Positions 34,324 through 45,468 of a DNA stretch of 64,000 nt are shown here, piece after piece. The notes under the pieces were generated by a model. The model was not told the DNA's origin. It worked only from the letters and a program-made list of their open reading frames with translations, and did no database searches. Each line of letters opens with the position of its first letter. The first letter of the stretch is position 1. Source of the DNA: Sphingomonas sanguinis (GTDB taxonomy: Bacteria > Pseudomonadota > Alphaproteobacteria > Sphingomonadales > Sphingomonadaceae). Location: the NCBI RefSeq assembly GCF_001476905.1, contig NZ_LDTE01000010.1, positions 62,001 to 126,000 on the forward strand, written 5' to 3'. The position numbers and the translations under genes were made by a program.

Positions 34324-34887
34324 ATGAAGATCAGCGGCGTGGACATTCGTCCCGGCAACATCATCGAGTATGAAGGCGGCATCTGGCGCGCCGTGAAGAT
34401 TCAGCACACCCAGCCCGGCAAGGGCGGTGCGTATATGCAGGTCGAGATGAAGAACCTCATCGACGGCCGCAAGACCAACGTCCGCTTCCGCTCCGCCGAG
34501 ACGGTCGAGCGCGTCCGCCTGGATACCAAGGACTTCCAGTTCCTGTTCGCGGAAGGCGACGACCTGACCTTCATGGACAAGGAAACCTATGAGCAGATCA
34601 CGCTGCCGCGCGACCTGCTGGGCGATGCCGCCGCGTTCCTGCAGGACGGCATGGACGTCGTGATGGAACTGCACGAGGAAAAGCCGATCTCGGTCCAGCT
34701 GCCCGACCAGATCGAAGCGACCATCGTCGAGGCCGACGCCGTGGTGAAGGGGCAGACCGCCTCGTCCTCGTACAAGCCCGCCATCCTCGACAATGGCGTC
34801 CGCGTGATGGTGCCGCCGCACATCGCGAGCGGAACGCGCATCGTCGTCGACGTGTACGAACAGACCTACGTCCGCCGCGCGGACTAA
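34324..34887 (+). CDS. efp: elongation factor P
   Basis: A 187-residue three-domain translation factor that relieves ribosome stalling at polyproline. It has the KOW-like domain [19 protein letters not shown]. The modified-residue loop QPGKGGAY places Lys33 at the position that is beta-lysylated by EpmA/EpmB in some bacteria. C-terminal [18 protein letters not shown] is typical. No modification genes are in the window. It is followed by two hairpins ending in a terminator. Confidence 0.96.
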   Translation: MKISGVDIRPGNIIEYEGGIWRAVKIQHTQPGKGGAYMQVEMKNLIDGRKTNVRFRSAETVERVRLDTKDFQFLFAEGDDLTFMDKETYEQITLPRDLLGDAAAFLQDGMDVVMELHEEKPISVQLPDQIEATIVEADAVVKGQTASSSYKPAILDNGVRVMVPPHIASGTRIVVDVYEQTYVRRAD

Positions 34888-34894
34888 TGACGAT

Positions 34895-34968
34895 CGGCGG
34901 ATGACCGGCGCAGCGTAGCGCGACCCCGTCATCCGCCGTCCCGGCCCGTCGTTCGCGGCGGGCCTTTT
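34895..34968 (+). terminator. double hairpin terminator after efp
   Basis: CGGCGGATGAC (34895-34905) pairs exactly with GTCATCCGCCG (34928-34938) across a 22-base loop. A second stem, GGCCCGTCG (34943-34951) with CGGCGGGCC (34956-34964) around TTCG, is followed by TTTT. Confidence 0.8.
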
Positions 34969-35018
34969 CAATTTTGAGCGCCCTGGGAACGAGCAGCGGC
35001 GCGATCGAAAGGACGATC

Positions 35019-35831
35019 ATGGCCTCGCACTCCGGGCTTCTCACCATCATGGAACGCGCCGCGCGCAAGGCCGCCCCGCGTCTCCGCCGCGACTTCAACG
35101 AAGTCCAGCACCTCCAGGTTAGTCGCAAGGGCCCTGCCGACTTCGTGTCGATGGCCGACAAGCGTGCCGAGGAAACCGTCTTCGAGGAACTGAAGAAGGC
35201 GCGTCCCGACTGGAACTTCCTCATGGAGGAGGGCGGCGAGATCAAGGGCGATCCGTCCAAGCCGCGCTTCATCATCGACCCGCTCGACGGCACCTCGAAC
35301 TTCCTGCACGGCATCCCGCACTTCGCCATCTCGATCGCGGTCGAGGAGCCGCTGGCGAACGGCAAGCGTGAGGTCACCACCGGCCTGATCTATCAGCCGC
35401 TGACCGATGAGAGCTTCTGGGCCGAGAAGGGCCGGGGCGCCTGGTTGCAGGACGGCCGCCTGCGCGTGTCGTCGCGTCGCGACCTGTCGGAAGCGCTGAT
35501 CGCCACCGGCATCCCGTTCCTGGGACATGGCGATTTCGTCCAGTGGAGCCGCATTTTCGGTGCGATCGCGCCGCAGGTCGCCGGCATCCGCCGGTTCGGC
35601 TCAGCCGCGCTCGACCTCGCCTGGGTCGCGGCGGGTCGCTATGACGGCTTCTGGGAGTCGGGCCTGAAGCCCTGGGACGCGGCGGCGGGCATGCTGCTGG
35701 TGCGAGAAGCGGGCGGTTTCGTCAGCGACTTCCGGGGTTCGGACAAGTCGCTCGAGCGCGGCGAGTATCTGGCGGCGAACGAAGGCCTGCATTCCAAGCT
35801 GCACAAGCTGTTGGCGAACGCGCTTCGTTAA
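35019..35831 (+). CDS. suhB: inositol monophosphatase family protein
   Basis: A 270-residue Mg-dependent phosphatase of the IMPase superfamily. It has the metal motifs EEGGE (about 70-74), IIDPLDGTSNFLHG (85-98) and KPWDAAAGMLLVREAGG near 217. Members release phosphate from inositol-1-phosphate; in E. coli SuhB also acts in rRNA transcription antitermination. AAAGGA before ATG 35019 sets the start. It lies downstream of efp after a terminator and upstream of the nuo operon. Confidence 0.9.
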   Translation: MASHSGLLTIMERAARKAAPRLRRDFNEVQHLQVSRKGPADFVSMADKRAEETVFEELKKARPDWNFLMEEGGEIKGDPSKPRFIIDPLDGTSNFLHGIPHFAISIAVEEPLANGKREVTTGLIYQPLTDESFWAEKGRGAWLQDGRLRVSSRRDLSEALIATGIPFLGHGDFVQWSRIFGAIAPQVAGIRRFGSAALDLAWVAAGRYDGFWESGLKPWDAAAGMLLVREAGGFVSDFRGSDKSLERGEYLAANEGLHSKLHKLLANALR

Positions 35832-35846
35832 CGCGCTGAAGGGATT

Positions 35847-35879
35847 TTGAGCGCAATCGCCTGCTGCTATTGCGCTCAA
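35847..35879. terminator. 11-bp perfect inverted repeat between suhB and nuoA
   Basis: TTGAGCGCAAT (35847-35857) and ATTGCGCTCAA (35869-35879) are exact inverted repeats around an 11-base loop, 15 bases after the suhB stop. No T-run follows. It probably ends or processes the suhB transcript. Confidence 0.5.
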
Positions 35880-35933
35880 CCTATTCAGATACCATCTTAA
35901 ATTTCGTCGAACGGGGTGAATGGCACGGTTCAG

Positions 35934-35952
35934 TTGCGATTCATTCTCATGC
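35934..35952 (+). promoter_or_regulatory. Fur/Irr-box-like sequence ahead of the nuo operon
   Basis: TTGCGATTCATTCTCATGC, read on the other strand as GCATGAGAATGAATCGCAA, resembles the GAGAATGA-type Fur boxes of proteobacteria. It lies 76 bases before the nuoA start. Complex I carries many Fe-S clusters, so iron control would make sense, but the match is by eye only. Confidence 0.35.
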
Positions 35953-36027
35953 CTCCGCTGGCTTGCTCCGGCCGACCCATCGGCCTAAAGCCATCCGCAT
36001 CCAGTTCCGCATCTGCGAGAGAAAAAC

Positions 36028-36402
36028 TTGGTCGATCTGTCGCAATATCTGCCGATCCTCCTGTTCCTGGGCGTTGCCCTGGTACTGTCGTCGGCCTTCG
36101 TGTTTCTGCCGATGCTCGTGGCGCGCCTGACCGGTGCCCATAAGCCCAACGAGCAGAAGCTGTCCGAATATGAATGCGGCTTCCCCGCGTTTGAAGACCC
36201 GCGCAGCCAGTTCGACGTGCGGTTCTACCTCGTCGCCATCCTGTTCATCATCTTCGATCTGGAAGCGGCGTTTCTGTACCCCTGGGCGGTGAGTGTCTTC
36301 AGCCTCGGCTGGACCGCCTGGTTTTCGATGATGATCTTCATCGGCGAGCTCGCGCTGGGTCTCGTCTATGCGTGGAAGAAGGGAGCGTTGGATTGGGAGT
36401 AA
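36028..36402 (+). CDS. nuoA: NADH-quinone oxidoreductase subunit A
   Basis: A 124-residue membrane subunit of complex I with three hydrophobic segments and the family motif [27 protein letters not shown]. It starts at TTG 36028 with GAGAG upstream; no ATG is available at the right place. First gene of a 14-gene operon in the standard order A to N. The nuoB gene begins within its 3' end. Confidence 0.95.
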   Translation: MVDLSQYLPILLFLGVALVLSSAFVFLPMLVARLTGAHKPNEQKLSEYECGFPAFEDPRSQFDVRFYLVAILFIIFDLEAAFLYPWAVSVFSLGWTAWFSMMIFIGELALGLVYAWKKGALDWE

Positions 36403-36977
36403 ATCTTCACTCCGGTCCGGTTGAGTTCAAGCCTCAGGCCCATGGCGGACTCGCCCATGATGGCCAGGCCGTCATTCAGCCCGATCAGGGCTTTTTCGAC
36501 GGGCTCAACGGCGAGCTGACCGACAAGGGCTTCCTCGTCACCTCGACCGAGGAACTGTTCCAATGGGCGCGCACCGGCTCGCTCTGGTGGATGACCTTCG
36601 GTCTGGCGTGCTGCGCGGTGGAGATGATCCACGTCAACATGCCGCGTTACGATCTGGAGCGCTTCGGCGCCGCACCGCGCGCGTCGCCGCGCCAGTCGGA
36701 CGTGATGATCGTCGCGGGCACGCTGTGCAACAAGATGGCCCCGGCGCTGCGTCGTGTGTACGACCAGATGTCGAACCCGAAATATGTCATCTCGATGGGC
36801 AGCTGCGCCAATGGCGGCGGCTATTACCATTATAGCTATTCGGTGGTGCGCGGCTGTGACCGGATCGTGCCCGTGGACATCTATGTCCCCGGTTGCCCGC
36901 CGACCGCCGAAGCGCTGCTGTACGGCGTGATGCAGCTGCAGAGGAAGATCCGCCGCGCCGGGAGCATCGAACGGTGA
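36393..36977 (+). CDS. nuoB: NADH-quinone oxidoreductase subunit B
   Basis: A 194-residue subunit holding Fe-S cluster N2, which passes electrons to quinone. Cluster ligands are in [28 protein letters not shown] and [11 protein letters not shown]. The start is placed at TTG 36393 inside the end of nuoA ([11 protein letters not shown]); GTG 36372 is possible. GTGA couples it to nuoC. Confidence 0.95.
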   Translation: MGVNLHSGPVEFKPQAHGGLAHDGQAVIQPDQGFFDGLNGELTDKGFLVTSTEELFQWARTGSLWWMTFGLACCAVEMIHVNMPRYDLERFGAAPRASPRQSDVMIVAGTLCNKMAPALRRVYDQMSNPKYVISMGSCANGGGYYHYSYSVVRGCDRIVPVDIYVPGCPPTAEALLYGVMQLQRKIRRAGSIER

Positions 36978-37729
36978 GGGCGCCTGCTCCCCGTTTCGCC
37001 GCGAATGACGGCGTGATCGACGCGGCCCGTGCCGCGCTCGGCCCCTGGCTGCTCGGCGCGCGCGAGCATGTTGGTGAGGTTGCGCTGGTCGTCGACCGCG
37101 CGAACCTGGTTCCGGCGATGACCGCGCTGCGCGATACCAAGGGGCTGGAATATCAGCAGCTCATGGAAATCGCGGGCGTCGATTACCCCGAGCGCGACGA
37201 GCGTTTCGAGGTGGTCTATTGCCTGCTCTCGCTGACCCGCAACCACCGCCTGCACGTCCATGTCTCGACCGACGAGGACAAGCCGGTGCCGTCGGTGACG
37301 GGCTTGTGGCCGGTCGCGGGCTGGCTGGAGCGTGAGGTCTATGACCTGTACGGCGTGCTGTTCGCGGGCAATAGCGACCTGCGTCGCATCCTGACCGACT
37401 ATGGTTTCCGCGGCCATCCGCTGCGCAAGGACTTCCCGCTGACCGGCTATACCGAGTTGCGGTACTCGGAAGAGGAAAAGCGCGTCGTCTATGAGCCGGT
37501 GAAGCTGGCGCAGGACTTCCGCAATTTCGACTTCCAGAGCCCGTGGGAAGGCGCCGACTACGTGCTGCCGGGCGACGAGAAGGGCACGATGCCCAAGGCC
37601 GCCGAGGCTAAGACCACCGAGGCGCCGAAGCAGACCGGCGCGGGTCAGCCGCATCCGGGCAACAAGGCCGAGGACAAGCCCAAAAACCCGGACGTCGTGC
37701 CGGGCAAGGGCGGAGGACAGAACCAGTGA
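36974..37729 (+). CDS. nuoC: NADH-quinone oxidoreductase subunit C
   Basis: A 251-residue hydrophilic subunit of the peripheral arm. The family core is [33 protein letters not shown] and the C-terminal [19 protein letters not shown]. The start is GTG 36974, overlapping the nuoB stop. The last 45-50 residues, after VLPGDEKG, are a Lys/Pro/Gly/Ala-rich tail ([15 protein letters not shown] and following) that is not part of the usual domain and is probably disordered. Confidence 0.95.
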   Translation: MRAPAPRFAANDGVIDAARAALGPWLLGAREHVGEVALVVDRANLVPAMTALRDTKGLEYQQLMEIAGVDYPERDERFEVVYCLLSLTRNHRLHVHVSTDEDKPVPSVTGLWPVAGWLEREVYDLYGVLFAGNSDLRRILTDYGFRGHPLRKDFPLTGYTELRYSEEEKRVVYEPVKLAQDFRNFDFQSPWEGADYVLPGDEKGTMPKAAEAKTTEAPKQTGAGQPHPGNKAEDKPKNPDVVPGKGGGQNQ

Positions 37730-38961
37730 GCGACTACGTCGACGAACTGCTCCACAAGACGGACGATGCCGACCCGACCACGGGCGACGTGTCGATCCAG
37801 AACTATACGATCAACTTCGGTCCGCAGCATCCGGCGGCGCACGGCGTGCTTCGCCTTGTCATGGAGCTGGACGGCGAGATCGTCGAACGCGTCGATCCGC
37901 ATGTCGGCCTGCTGCATCGCGGCACCGAGAAGCTGATCGAGTACAAGACCTATTCGCAGGCGCTGCCGTATTTCGACCGCCTCGATTATTGCTCGCCGAT
38001 GTGCATGGAGCACAGCTATGTGCTGGCGGTCGAGAAGCTGCTCGATCTGGAAGTGCCGCTGCGCGCGCAATATCTGCGGACGTTCTTCGCCGAGCTGACG
38101 CGCATCTCGAACCACATGCTCAACATCGGCAGCCACGTCATGGACGTCGGCGCGATGACGCCGAACCTGTGGCTGTTCGAGATTCGCGAAGACTGCATGA
38201 ACTTCTATGAGCGGGCCTCGGGCGCGCGCATGCATGCGAATTACTTCCGCGTCGGCGGCGTCCACCAGGACGTGCCGCTCAAGCTGCTGACCGACATCGC
38301 CGACTGGCTCGATACGCGTCTGCCGCAGCTATTCGAGGATGCGATCGGCCTGGTCGCCAACAACCGCATCTTCAAGCAGCGCAATGTCGACATCGCGGTG
38401 GTCAACCGCGAGGACGCGATCAAGTGGGGCTTCTCCGGCCCGATGATCCGCGGCTCGGGCATTCCGTGGGACCTGCGCAAGTCGCAGCCTTACGACGCCT
38501 ATGACAAGGTGGACTTCGACGTGCCGGTGGGCACCAGCGGCGATTGCTATGACCGTTTCATGGTGCGCGTCGAGGAAGTGCGCCAGTCGGCCCGGATCAT
38601 GAAGCAGTGCCTGGCGCAGATGCCCGAAGGTCCGGTGCTCGCCACCGACCGCAAGGTCACGCCGCCCAAGCGCGCCGAGATGAAGCGCTCGATGGAAGCG
38701 CTGATCCACCACTTCAAGCTCTATACCGAAGGGTATCACGTCCCCGCCGGTGAGGTGTATGTCGCGACCGAAAGCCCCAAGGGCGAATTCGGCGTGTACC
38801 TCGTCTCCGACGGATCGAACAAACCCTATCGCTGCAAGATCCGCCCGACCGCGTTCAGCCATCTCCAGGCCATGGAGTTCATGTCCAAGGGGCATATGCT
38901 GGCCGATACGACCGCGATCCTGGGCGCGATGGACATCGTTTTTGGTGAATGTGACCGCTAA
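37726..38961 (+). CDS. nuoD: NADH-quinone oxidoreductase subunit D
   Basis: A 411-residue subunit related to the large subunit of NiFe hydrogenases, forming the quinone site with NuoB. It has [20 protein letters not shown] with the conserved His residues and [19 protein letters not shown]-terminal ends in [10 protein letters not shown]. The GTG start is coupled to nuoC (GTGA) and its stop shares an A with nuoE (TAATG). Confidence 0.97.
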   Translation: MSDYVDELLHKTDDADPTTGDVSIQNYTINFGPQHPAAHGVLRLVMELDGEIVERVDPHVGLLHRGTEKLIEYKTYSQALPYFDRLDYCSPMCMEHSYVLAVEKLLDLEVPLRAQYLRTFFAELTRISNHMLNIGSHVMDVGAMTPNLWLFEIREDCMNFYERASGARMHANYFRVGGVHQDVPLKLLTDIADWLDTRLPQLFEDAIGLVANNRIFKQRNVDIAVVNREDAIKWGFSGPMIRGSGIPWDLRKSQPYDAYDKVDFDVPVGTSGDCYDRFMVRVEEVRQSARIMKQCLAQMPEGPVLATDRKVTPPKRAEMKRSMEALIHHFKLYTEGYHVPAGEVYVATESPKGEFGVYLVSDGSNKPYRCKIRPTAFSHLQAMEFMSKGHMLADTTAILGAMDIVFGECDR

Positions 38962-39635
38962 TGGCTGACGCTCCCAACATCCCCGATGAGGCGGAAGTCC
39001 GCGCCCGCTGGGGCAATTTTGCCTGGACCGACGAGAACCAGAAGAAGGCGAACGAGATCCTCGCGCGCTATCCGAAGGGCCGCGAACAGTCCTGCTCGAT
39101 CCCGTTCCTCGATCTGGCCCAGCGCCAGGTGGGGGCGGAGACGCAGACGCAGGGCTGGCTGCCCGTGCCGGTGATCGAGTTCGTCGCGCGTCAACTGGGT
39201 GTCGCGTACATGCGCATCTATGAGGTCGCGACTTTCTACACGATGTTCAACCTCGCGCCGGTCGGCCGTTATCACGTCCAGGTGTGCGGCACGACGCCGT
39301 GCATGCTGCGCGGGTCGGACGATGTGCTGGCGGCGTGCAAGAACAAGGGCCTGATCAAGGGCAAGACCACGCCCGACGGTATGTTCACGCTGACCGAGGT
39401 CGAGTGCATGGGCAATTGCGCCTCCGCACCGATGGTCCAGATCAACGACGACAATTACGAGGATCTGGATTACGACCGCACGGTCACGATCCTGGAGGCG
39501 CTGGCCCGTGGCGAGCAGCCGAAGACCGGTACGCAGGAGCCGGGTCGCCACACGGTCGAGCCGATCGGCGGCCCGACCACGCTGACCGCCATGGTCGGCG
39601 ACAATCACGACTATCGCGGGGAGTGGGGCGCATAA
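38961..39635 (+). CDS. nuoE: NADH-quinone oxidoreductase subunit E
   Basis: A 224-residue subunit of the NADH dehydrogenase module with a thioredoxin-like fold and a [2Fe-2S] cluster. Ligands are in [11 protein letters not shown] and [14 protein letters not shown]-terminal extension of about 50 residues (from [13 protein letters not shown]) is longer than in E. coli NuoE but common in alphaproteobacteria. TAATG overlaps on both sides (nuoD and nuoF). Confidence 0.96.
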   Translation: MADAPNIPDEAEVRARWGNFAWTDENQKKANEILARYPKGREQSCSIPFLDLAQRQVGAETQTQGWLPVPVIEFVARQLGVAYMRIYEVATFYTMFNLAPVGRYHVQVCGTTPCMLRGSDDVLAACKNKGLIKGKTTPDGMFTLTEVECMGNCASAPMVQINDDNYEDLDYDRTVTILEALARGEQPKTGTQEPGRHTVEPIGGPTTLTAMVGDNHDYRGEWGA

Positions 39636-40945
39636 TGCTCGCTGACAAGGACCGCATTTTCACCAATCTCTACGGCTATCAGCCGTGGAACGTCGACGCG
39701 GCGATGAAGCGTGGCGATTGGGACAATACCAAGGCGCTGCTGGAGCTGGGCCAAGACAAGATCATCGACGTCATCAAGGCGTCTGGTCTGCGTGGGCGCG
39801 GCGGTGCGGGCTTCCCGACCGGCATGAAGTGGAGCTTCATGCCCAAGGAACCGCGCCCCGACCGGCCGAGCTTCCTGGTCATCAACGCCGACGAGTCCGA
39901 GCCGGGTTCGTGCAAGGACCGCGAGATCATCCGCCACGACCCGCACAAGCTGATCGAGGGCGCGCTGGTTGCGGGCTTCGCGATGCGTGCGCGGGCGGCC
40001 TATATCTACATCCGCGGCGAATATATCCGTGAGGCCGAGACGCTGTTCGCGGCGGTCGCCGAGGCCTATGACCGGGGCTTCCTGGGCAAGAATGCCTGTG
40101 GCTCTGGTTACGACTTCGACGTCTTCGTCCATCGCGGTGCCGGCGCGTACATCTGCGGGGAAGAAACCGCGATGATCGAGAGCCTGGAGGGCAAGAAGGG
40201 CCAGCCGCGCCTAAAGCCGCCCTTCCCGGCGGGGGCGGGCCTCTATGGCTGCCCGACGACGGTCAACAACGTCGAATCGATCGCGGTTGCCCCGACCATC
40301 CTGCGGCGCGGTGCCGAGTGGTTTTCGTCCTTCGGGCGCGAGAACAACAAGGGCACCAAGCTCTTCCAGATCTCCGGCCATGTCGATCGCCCCTGCGTGG
40401 TCGAGGAAAGCATGTCGATCAGCTTCCGCGAGCTGATCGAGAAGCATTGTGGCGGTATCCGTGGCGGTTGGGACAATCTGCTCGCGGTGATCCCGGGCGG
40501 TTCGTCGGTGCCGCTGGTGCCCGCCGCCGAGATCATGGACGCGCCTATGGATTTCGACGGCCTGAAGGCGGTCGGATCGGGCCTCGGCACGGCGGCCGTC
40601 ATCGTCATGGACAAGTCGACCGACATCGTCCGCGCGATCAGCCGTCTGTCCTACTTCTACAAGCATGAGAGCTGCGGCCAGTGCACGCCGTGCCGTGAAG
40701 GCACCGGCTGGATGTGGCGTGTGATGGAGCGGATGCGCACCGGCGATGCCGATGTGTCCGAGATCGACACGCTGTTCCAGGTGACGAAGCAGGTCGAAGG
40801 TCACACCATCTGCGCGCTCGGCGACGCGGCGGCCTGGCCGATCCAGGGCCTGATCCGCCACTTCCGCCCGGAGATGGAACGCCGCATTCGCGAACGCAAA
40901 GGCGAGACGGGCGGCAACGCCCCGATGATGGAAGCTGCCGAATAA
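39635..40945 (+). CDS. nuoF: NADH-quinone oxidoreductase subunit F
   Basis: A 436-residue subunit with the NADH site ([16 protein letters not shown]), FMN site ([16 protein letters not shown] and [13 protein letters not shown]) and the N3 [4Fe-4S] cluster ligands in [12 protein letters not shown] plus a later Cys ([13 protein letters not shown]). ATG 39635 overlaps the nuoE stop (TAATG) and its own stop overlaps nuoG the same way. Confidence 0.97.
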   Translation: MLADKDRIFTNLYGYQPWNVDAAMKRGDWDNTKALLELGQDKIIDVIKASGLRGRGGAGFPTGMKWSFMPKEPRPDRPSFLVINADESEPGSCKDREIIRHDPHKLIEGALVAGFAMRARAAYIYIRGEYIREAETLFAAVAEAYDRGFLGKNACGSGYDFDVFVHRGAGAYICGEETAMIESLEGKKGQPRLKPPFPAGAGLYGCPTTVNNVESIAVAPTILRRGAEWFSSFGRENNKGTKLFQISGHVDRPCVVEESMSISFRELIEKHCGGIRGGWDNLLAVIPGGSSVPLVPAAEIMDAPMDFDGLKAVGSGLGTAAVIVMDKSTDIVRAISRLSYFYKHESCGQCTPCREGTGWMWRVMERMRTGDADVSEIDTLFQVTKQVEGHTICALGDAAAWPIQGLIRHFRPEMERRIRERKGETGGNAPMMEAAE

Positions 40946-42963
40946 TGCCTAAGGTCAAAGTCGACGGCGTCGAGATCGAGGTGCCGCAGGGCGCCACCGT
41001 GCTGCAGGCCTGCGAGCTGGCGGGCAAGGAAATCCCGCGCTTCTGCTATCATGAGCGGCTGTCCATCGCGGGCAATTGCCGCATGTGCCTGGTCGAGGTG
41101 AAGCCTGGGCCCCCCAAGCCGCAGGCGAGCTGCGCGCTTCCGGCGGCGGACAATCAGGAGATCTTCACCACCACCCCGATGGTGAAGGCCGCACGCGAAG
41201 GCGTGATGGAATTCCTGCTGATCAACCATCCGCTGGACTGCCCGATCTGCGATCAGGGCGGCGAGTGCGACCTGCAGGATCAGTCCATGGCCTATGGCAA
41301 GGGCCATAGCCGCTATGACGAGAATAAGCGGGCCGTCACCGAGAAGTATATGGGTCCGATCGTCAAGACGGTCATGACCCGCTGTATCCAGTGCACCCGC
41401 TGCGTCCGCTTCGCCGAAGAGGTCGCGGGCGTGGAGGAAATTGGCGCGATCTATCGCGGCGAGAATATGCAGATCACGTCGTATCTCGAACAGGCGGTGT
41501 CGAGCGAGCTGTCGGGCAATGTCGTCGACTTGTGCCCGGTGGGCGCGTTGACGTCCAAGCCCTATGCGTTCGAGGCGCGTCCCTGGGAGCTGAAGAAGAC
41601 GCTCGCCATCGACGTGATGGACGCGGTCGGCACCAATATCCGTCTCGACAGTCGTGGTCGCCAGGTGCTGCGCTGCGTGCCGCGCATCAACGACGAGGTG
41701 AACGAGGAGTGGGCGAGCGACAAGACGCGTCATGCGATCGACGGCTTGGTCCGTCGTCGTCTCGACCGTCCTTTCATCCGCCGCGACGGCAAGCTGGTGC
41801 CCGCCACCTGGGACGAGGCGTTCGCCGCGATCCGTGACGTGAATGCCGGTTCGAGCGTCGCCGCCATCGCCGGTGATCTGGTCGATTGCGAGACGATGTT
41901 CGCCGCCAAGGCGCTGCTCGCCAAGATGGGTTCGACCCTGCTCGAGGGCCGTCAGACCGGTATGGACTATGACGTGTCGAGCCTGGCTGCGGTCAACTTC
42001 AACACGACCATTGCGGGCGTCGAGCGCGCCGATGCGATCCTGCTGATCGGCACCAATCTGCGCTGGGAAGCGCCGCTGGTGAACACCCGTATCCGCAAGG
42101 CGATCAAGAAGGGTGCCAAGGTCTTCGCGATCGGCTCCGAGACAGACCTGACCTACAAGGTCGAGTGGCTGGGTGCCGACCTGTCGGTGCTGGGCAACCT
42201 GCCCGAGGGCGTTACCGAGCTGTTCGGCAAGGCCGTACGCCCCATGGTGATCGTCGGTGGCGCGGCGCTGAAGGGCGCGCATGGCGCGAGCCTGAAGCTG
42301 GTCGACCAGTTCAATCTGGTGCGGACGCTGGAAGATGGCTCGGCTTGGAACGGCTATAATGTCGTTCATATGGCCGCCGCTCGCATGGGCGGGCTGATGC
42401 TCGGCTATGCGCAGAAGGGCGGCATCGCCGACGTGGTTTCGGCCGCGCCGAAGCTGGCCTTCTTCCTGGGCGCCGACGAGGTGGACTTCGCCAAGTTCGG
42501 CAGCAGCTTCAAGGTGTTCGTCGGCCATCATGGCGACAAGGGTGCGCATCACGCCGATGTCATCCTGCCGGGCGCGACCTTTGCCGAGAAGTCGGGCACC
42601 TGGGTCAATCTGGAAGGTCGGGTGCAGCGCGGCGACCGTGCGGTGTTCGCACCGGGCGATGCGCGCGACGACTGGACGATCTTCCGCGCGCTGTCCGAAG
42701 TGCTGGGCCAGACCCTGCCGTTCGACACGCTCGAAGAGCTGCGCACCGCCATGGCGGCCGAGGTTCCGGCGCTGGGCAAGCTCGACCTGGTGACCTTCGA
42801 CTGGGCCGCGCCGTCGCTGAACGCGACCGCGACCGGCACGCTGGAAGGCTATCCGATCAAGGACTTCTACCTCACCAACGCGATCTGCCGCGCCAGCCCG
42901 ACGATGCAGCGCTGTTCGGCCGAACTGGTCCATGGTGAGAGCTATGCGGAGGCAGCGGAGTGA
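40945..42963 (+). CDS. nuoG: NADH-quinone oxidoreductase subunit G
   Basis: A 672-residue Fe-S subunit. The N-terminus has a ferredoxin-like [2Fe-2S] site ([15 protein letters not shown]), a His/Cys-bound cluster ([19 protein letters not shown]) and a [4Fe-4S] pair region ([11 protein letters not shown], with LCPVGAL). A molybdopterin-oxidoreductase-like domain without cofactor makes up the C-terminal two thirds. The GTG of nuoH overlaps its stop (GTGA). Confidence 0.97.
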   Translation: MPKVKVDGVEIEVPQGATVLQACELAGKEIPRFCYHERLSIAGNCRMCLVEVKPGPPKPQASCALPAADNQEIFTTTPMVKAAREGVMEFLLINHPLDCPICDQGGECDLQDQSMAYGKGHSRYDENKRAVTEKYMGPIVKTVMTRCIQCTRCVRFAEEVAGVEEIGAIYRGENMQITSYLEQAVSSELSGNVVDLCPVGALTSKPYAFEARPWELKKTLAIDVMDAVGTNIRLDSRGRQVLRCVPRINDEVNEEWASDKTRHAIDGLVRRRLDRPFIRRDGKLVPATWDEAFAAIRDVNAGSSVAAIAGDLVDCETMFAAKALLAKMGSTLLEGRQTGMDYDVSSLAAVNFNTTIAGVERADAILLIGTNLRWEAPLVNTRIRKAIKKGAKVFAIGSETDLTYKVEWLGADLSVLGNLPEGVTELFGKAVRPMVIVGGAALKGAHGASLKLVDQFNLVRTLEDGSAWNGYNVVHMAAARMGGLMLGYAQKGGIADVVSAAPKLAFFLGADEVDFAKFGSSFKVFVGHHGDKGAHHADVILPGATFAEKSGTWVNLEGRVQRGDRAVFAPGDARDDWTIFRALSEVLGQTLPFDTLEELRTAMAAEVPALGKLDLVTFDWAAPSLNATATGTLEGYPIKDFYLTNAICRASPTMQRCSAELVHGESYAEAAE

Positions 42964-44015
42964 CCGCGTTTTTCAACACGACGCTCGGCCTTCCTTATGG
43001 CTGGGCCTGGACGATCGCGACGCTGGTCGGGATCCTGGCGATCGCGCTGCCGCTGATGCTGGCCGTCGCGATGGTCATCTATGTCGACCGCAAGATATGG
43101 GCGGCGATGGCGCTGCGCCGGGGTCCGAACGTGGTCGGTCCCTTCGGTCTGCTCCAGTCCTTCGCTGACGGTCTGAAGGTCTTCCTGCAGGAAACCATCG
43201 TTCCGGCCGCCGCCAATCGCGGGCTGTTCCTGCTGGCGCCGATCATCACCTTCACGGTCGCGCTGATCGTCTGGGCGGTGGTGCCGTTCCAGCCGGGCGT
43301 GGTCGTCGCCAACATCAATGTCGGCCTGCTCTATGTCCTCGCGGCGTCGTCGCTGGGCGTATACGGCGTGATCCTGGCGGGCTGGGCGTCGAACTCGAAA
43401 TATCCCTTCTATTCGGCGCTTCGTGCGGCCGCGCAGATGGTGTCCTATGAAGTTGCGATCGGCTTCATCCTGATTTCGGTCGTGATGTGGTCGGGCAGCT
43501 TCAACCTGACGGCCATTGTCGAAGCGCAGAAGAGCGTGCTGAACACGGGCGTCAATGGCTTCTTCCTGAATCCGCTGCTCTTTCCGATGGCAATCATGTT
43601 CTTCATCTCGGCGCTGGCCGAGACGCAGCGCGCGCCGTTCGACCTGACCGAAGCGGAGTCGGAGCTCGTCGCGGGTTACCAGACCGAATATAGCTCGATG
43701 TCGTTCGCGCTGTTCTGGCTGGGCGAATATGCCAACGTCATCCTGATGTGCGCGCTGAACGCGATCCTATTCTGGGGCGGCTATCTGCCGCCGGTGAACT
43801 GGGCACCGCTCTACGTCGTGCCGGGCATCGTCTGGCTGCTGCTGAAGATGTGCTTCTTCTTCTTCGTCTTTTCCTGGGTGAAGGCGACCGTGCCGCGTTA
43901 CCGGTACGACCAGCTGATGCGGCTGGGCTGGAAGGTGTTCCTGCCGGTGTCGCTGTTCTGGGTATTCTTGGTGTCTGGCGTGCTGATGTATGCGCGCGTG
44001 GGAGTTCCGGCATGA
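42960..44015 (+). CDS. nuoH: NADH-quinone oxidoreductase subunit H
   Basis: A 351-residue membrane subunit with about eight hydrophobic segments that links the peripheral arm to the membrane arm. The quinone-tunnel loop with conserved acidic residues is present ([20 protein letters not shown], then [14 protein letters not shown]). Start GTG 42960; the stop overlaps nuoI by ATGA. Confidence 0.97.
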   Translation: MTAFFNTTLGLPYGWAWTIATLVGILAIALPLMLAVAMVIYVDRKIWAAMALRRGPNVVGPFGLLQSFADGLKVFLQETIVPAAANRGLFLLAPIITFTVALIVWAVVPFQPGVVVANINVGLLYVLAASSLGVYGVILAGWASNSKYPFYSALRAAAQMVSYEVAIGFILISVVMWSGSFNLTAIVEAQKSVLNTGVNGFFLNPLLFPMAIMFFISALAETQRAPFDLTEAESELVAGYQTEYSSMSFALFWLGEYANVILMCALNAILFWGGYLPPVNWAPLYVVPGIVWLLLKMCFFFFVFSWVKATVPRYRYDQLMRLGWKVFLPVSLFWVFLVSGVLMYARVGVPA

Positions 44016-44497
44016 GCGTTGCTCAGTACGTCAAGGCTTTTACGCTGTGGGAGTTCGTGAAGGGCCATGCGCTTACCCTTCGCTACTTCTTCAAGCCGAA
44101 GGCGACGATCAACTATCCGTTCGAGAAGAACCCCATCTCTCCGCGCTTCCGGGGCGAGCACGCGCTGCGTCGCTATCCCAATGGCGAGGAGCGGTGCATC
44201 GCGTGCAAGCTGTGCGAGGCGATTTGCCCCGCCCAGGCGATCACGATCGAGGCGGAACCCCGCGACGACGGCAGCCGCCGCACGACGCGCTACGACATCG
44301 ACATGACCAAGTGCATCTATTGCGGGCTGTGCCAGGAGGCTTGCCCCGTGGACGCCATCGTCGAGGGGCCGAACTTCGAATTTTCGACCGAGACCCGCGA
44401 AGAGCTGATCTACGACAAGTCGAAATTGCTCGATAACGGTGACCGCTGGGAAAGCGCGATCGCGGCGAACCTTGCCGCCGATGCGCCGTACCGTTAA
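44012..44497 (+). CDS. nuoI: NADH-quinone oxidoreductase subunit I
   Basis: A 161-residue subunit with two [4Fe-4S] clusters (N6a and N6b), ligands in [12 protein letters not shown] and [12 protein letters not shown]. The N-terminal amphipathic part ([20 protein letters not shown]) docks on the membrane arm. A 49-base gap to nuoJ is the largest break within the operon. Confidence 0.97.
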   Translation: MSVAQYVKAFTLWEFVKGHALTLRYFFKPKATINYPFEKNPISPRFRGEHALRRYPNGEERCIACKLCEAICPAQAITIEAEPRDDGSRRTTRYDIDMTKCIYCGLCQEACPVDAIVEGPNFEFSTETREELIYDKSKLLDNGDRWESAIAANLAADAPYR

Positions 44498-44546
44498 AGC
44501 CCGCGACCAACGGTTCGGGGCGGACAGAAAAGGGGCCTGACAGGCA

Positions 44547-45158
44547 GTGATACAGGCTATCGCCTTCTATATTTTCGCGACCGTGGTGATCGTGTCCGCA
44601 GGGCTCACGATCGCGTCGCGCAATCCGGTGCACTCGGTCATGTGGCTGATCCTGGCGTTCTTCAACGCTGCGGGCCTCATGGTGCTGTGCGGGGCCGAGT
44701 TCATCGCGATGCTGCTGGTCATCGTGTATGTGGGCGCGGTCGCGGTCTTGTTCCTCTTCGTCGTCATGATGCTCGATATCGAGGTCGCGGCGATGCGGGC
44801 GGGCTTTGCGCGCTATCTGCCGCTGGGGCTGGCGCTGGCCGTCGCCCTGCTGGCCGAGGTCATCATCGCGTTCCAGGCGTGGAGCGTCGGCGGCGTGCAG
44901 CTGGCGGCTCGTGCGGCCCCGATCGCGCCGGAGGTGTCCAACATCCAGGCGATCGGCAACCTGCTCTACACGCGCTATCTGTTCATCTTCGAGGGTGCGG
45001 GCCTGGTCCTGCTCGTCGCAATGATCGGCGCGATCGTGCTGACCCATCGCAAGCGCGGCGGCGTCCGTCCGCAGAACATCGCCAAGCAGAATGCGCGTCA
45101 GCCGCATGAGGCGATCCGCAACATCAATCAGCCCATCGGGCAGGGGGTGGAACTGTGA
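44547..45158 (+). CDS. nuoJ: NADH-quinone oxidoreductase subunit J
   Basis: A 203-residue membrane subunit with five hydrophobic segments, including the pi-bulge helix region ([20 protein letters not shown], then VVMML). GTG 44547 is the start. The hydrophilic C-terminal tail (about residues 170-203) is longer than in E. coli. Overlaps nuoK by GTGA. Confidence 0.95.
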   Translation: MIQAIAFYIFATVVIVSAGLTIASRNPVHSVMWLILAFFNAAGLMVLCGAEFIAMLLVIVYVGAVAVLFLFVVMMLDIEVAAMRAGFARYLPLGLALAVALLAEVIIAFQAWSVGGVQLAARAAPIAPEVSNIQAIGNLLYTRYLFIFEGAGLVLLVAMIGAIVLTHRKRGGVRPQNIAKQNARQPHEAIRNINQPIGQGVEL

Positions 45159-45463
45159 CGATCGGTCTCGTCCATTATCTGGTCGTTGCAGCGATCCTGT
45201 TCACCATGGGGGTGCTGGGTATCTTCCTGAACCGGAAGAACCTGATCGTCATCCTCATGGCGATCGAGCTCATCCTGCTCGCCGTGAACCTGAACCTCGT
45301 CGCCTTCTCGGCCGCGCTTCAGGATCTGGTGGGGCAGGTCTTCGCCATGTTCGTGCTGACCGTGGCCGCCGGTGAATCGGCGATCGGTCTGGCGATCCTG
45401 GTCATCTATTTCCGTGGCCGCGGCACCATCGCGGTCGACGACGTCAACCGGATGAAGGGGTAA
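45155..45463 (+). CDS. nuoK: NADH-quinone oxidoreductase subunit K
   Basis: A 102-residue membrane subunit with three helices and the conserved intramembrane Glu residues ([14 protein letters not shown] and [15 protein letters not shown]), part of the proton path. GTG start overlapping nuoJ. nuoL starts six bases after its stop. Confidence 0.96.
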   Translation: MTIGLVHYLVVAAILFTMGVLGIFLNRKNLIVILMAIELILLAVNLNLVAFSAALQDLVGQVFAMFVLTVAAGESAIGLAILVIYFRGRGTIAVDDVNRMKG

Positions 45464-45468
45464 TCGGG

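Noticed and set aside
40801..42933. 710-residue minus-strand frame opposite nuoG, and a similar one at 45595-47955 opposite nuoL
   Set aside because: Both are shadows of conserved complex I genes with no domain content.
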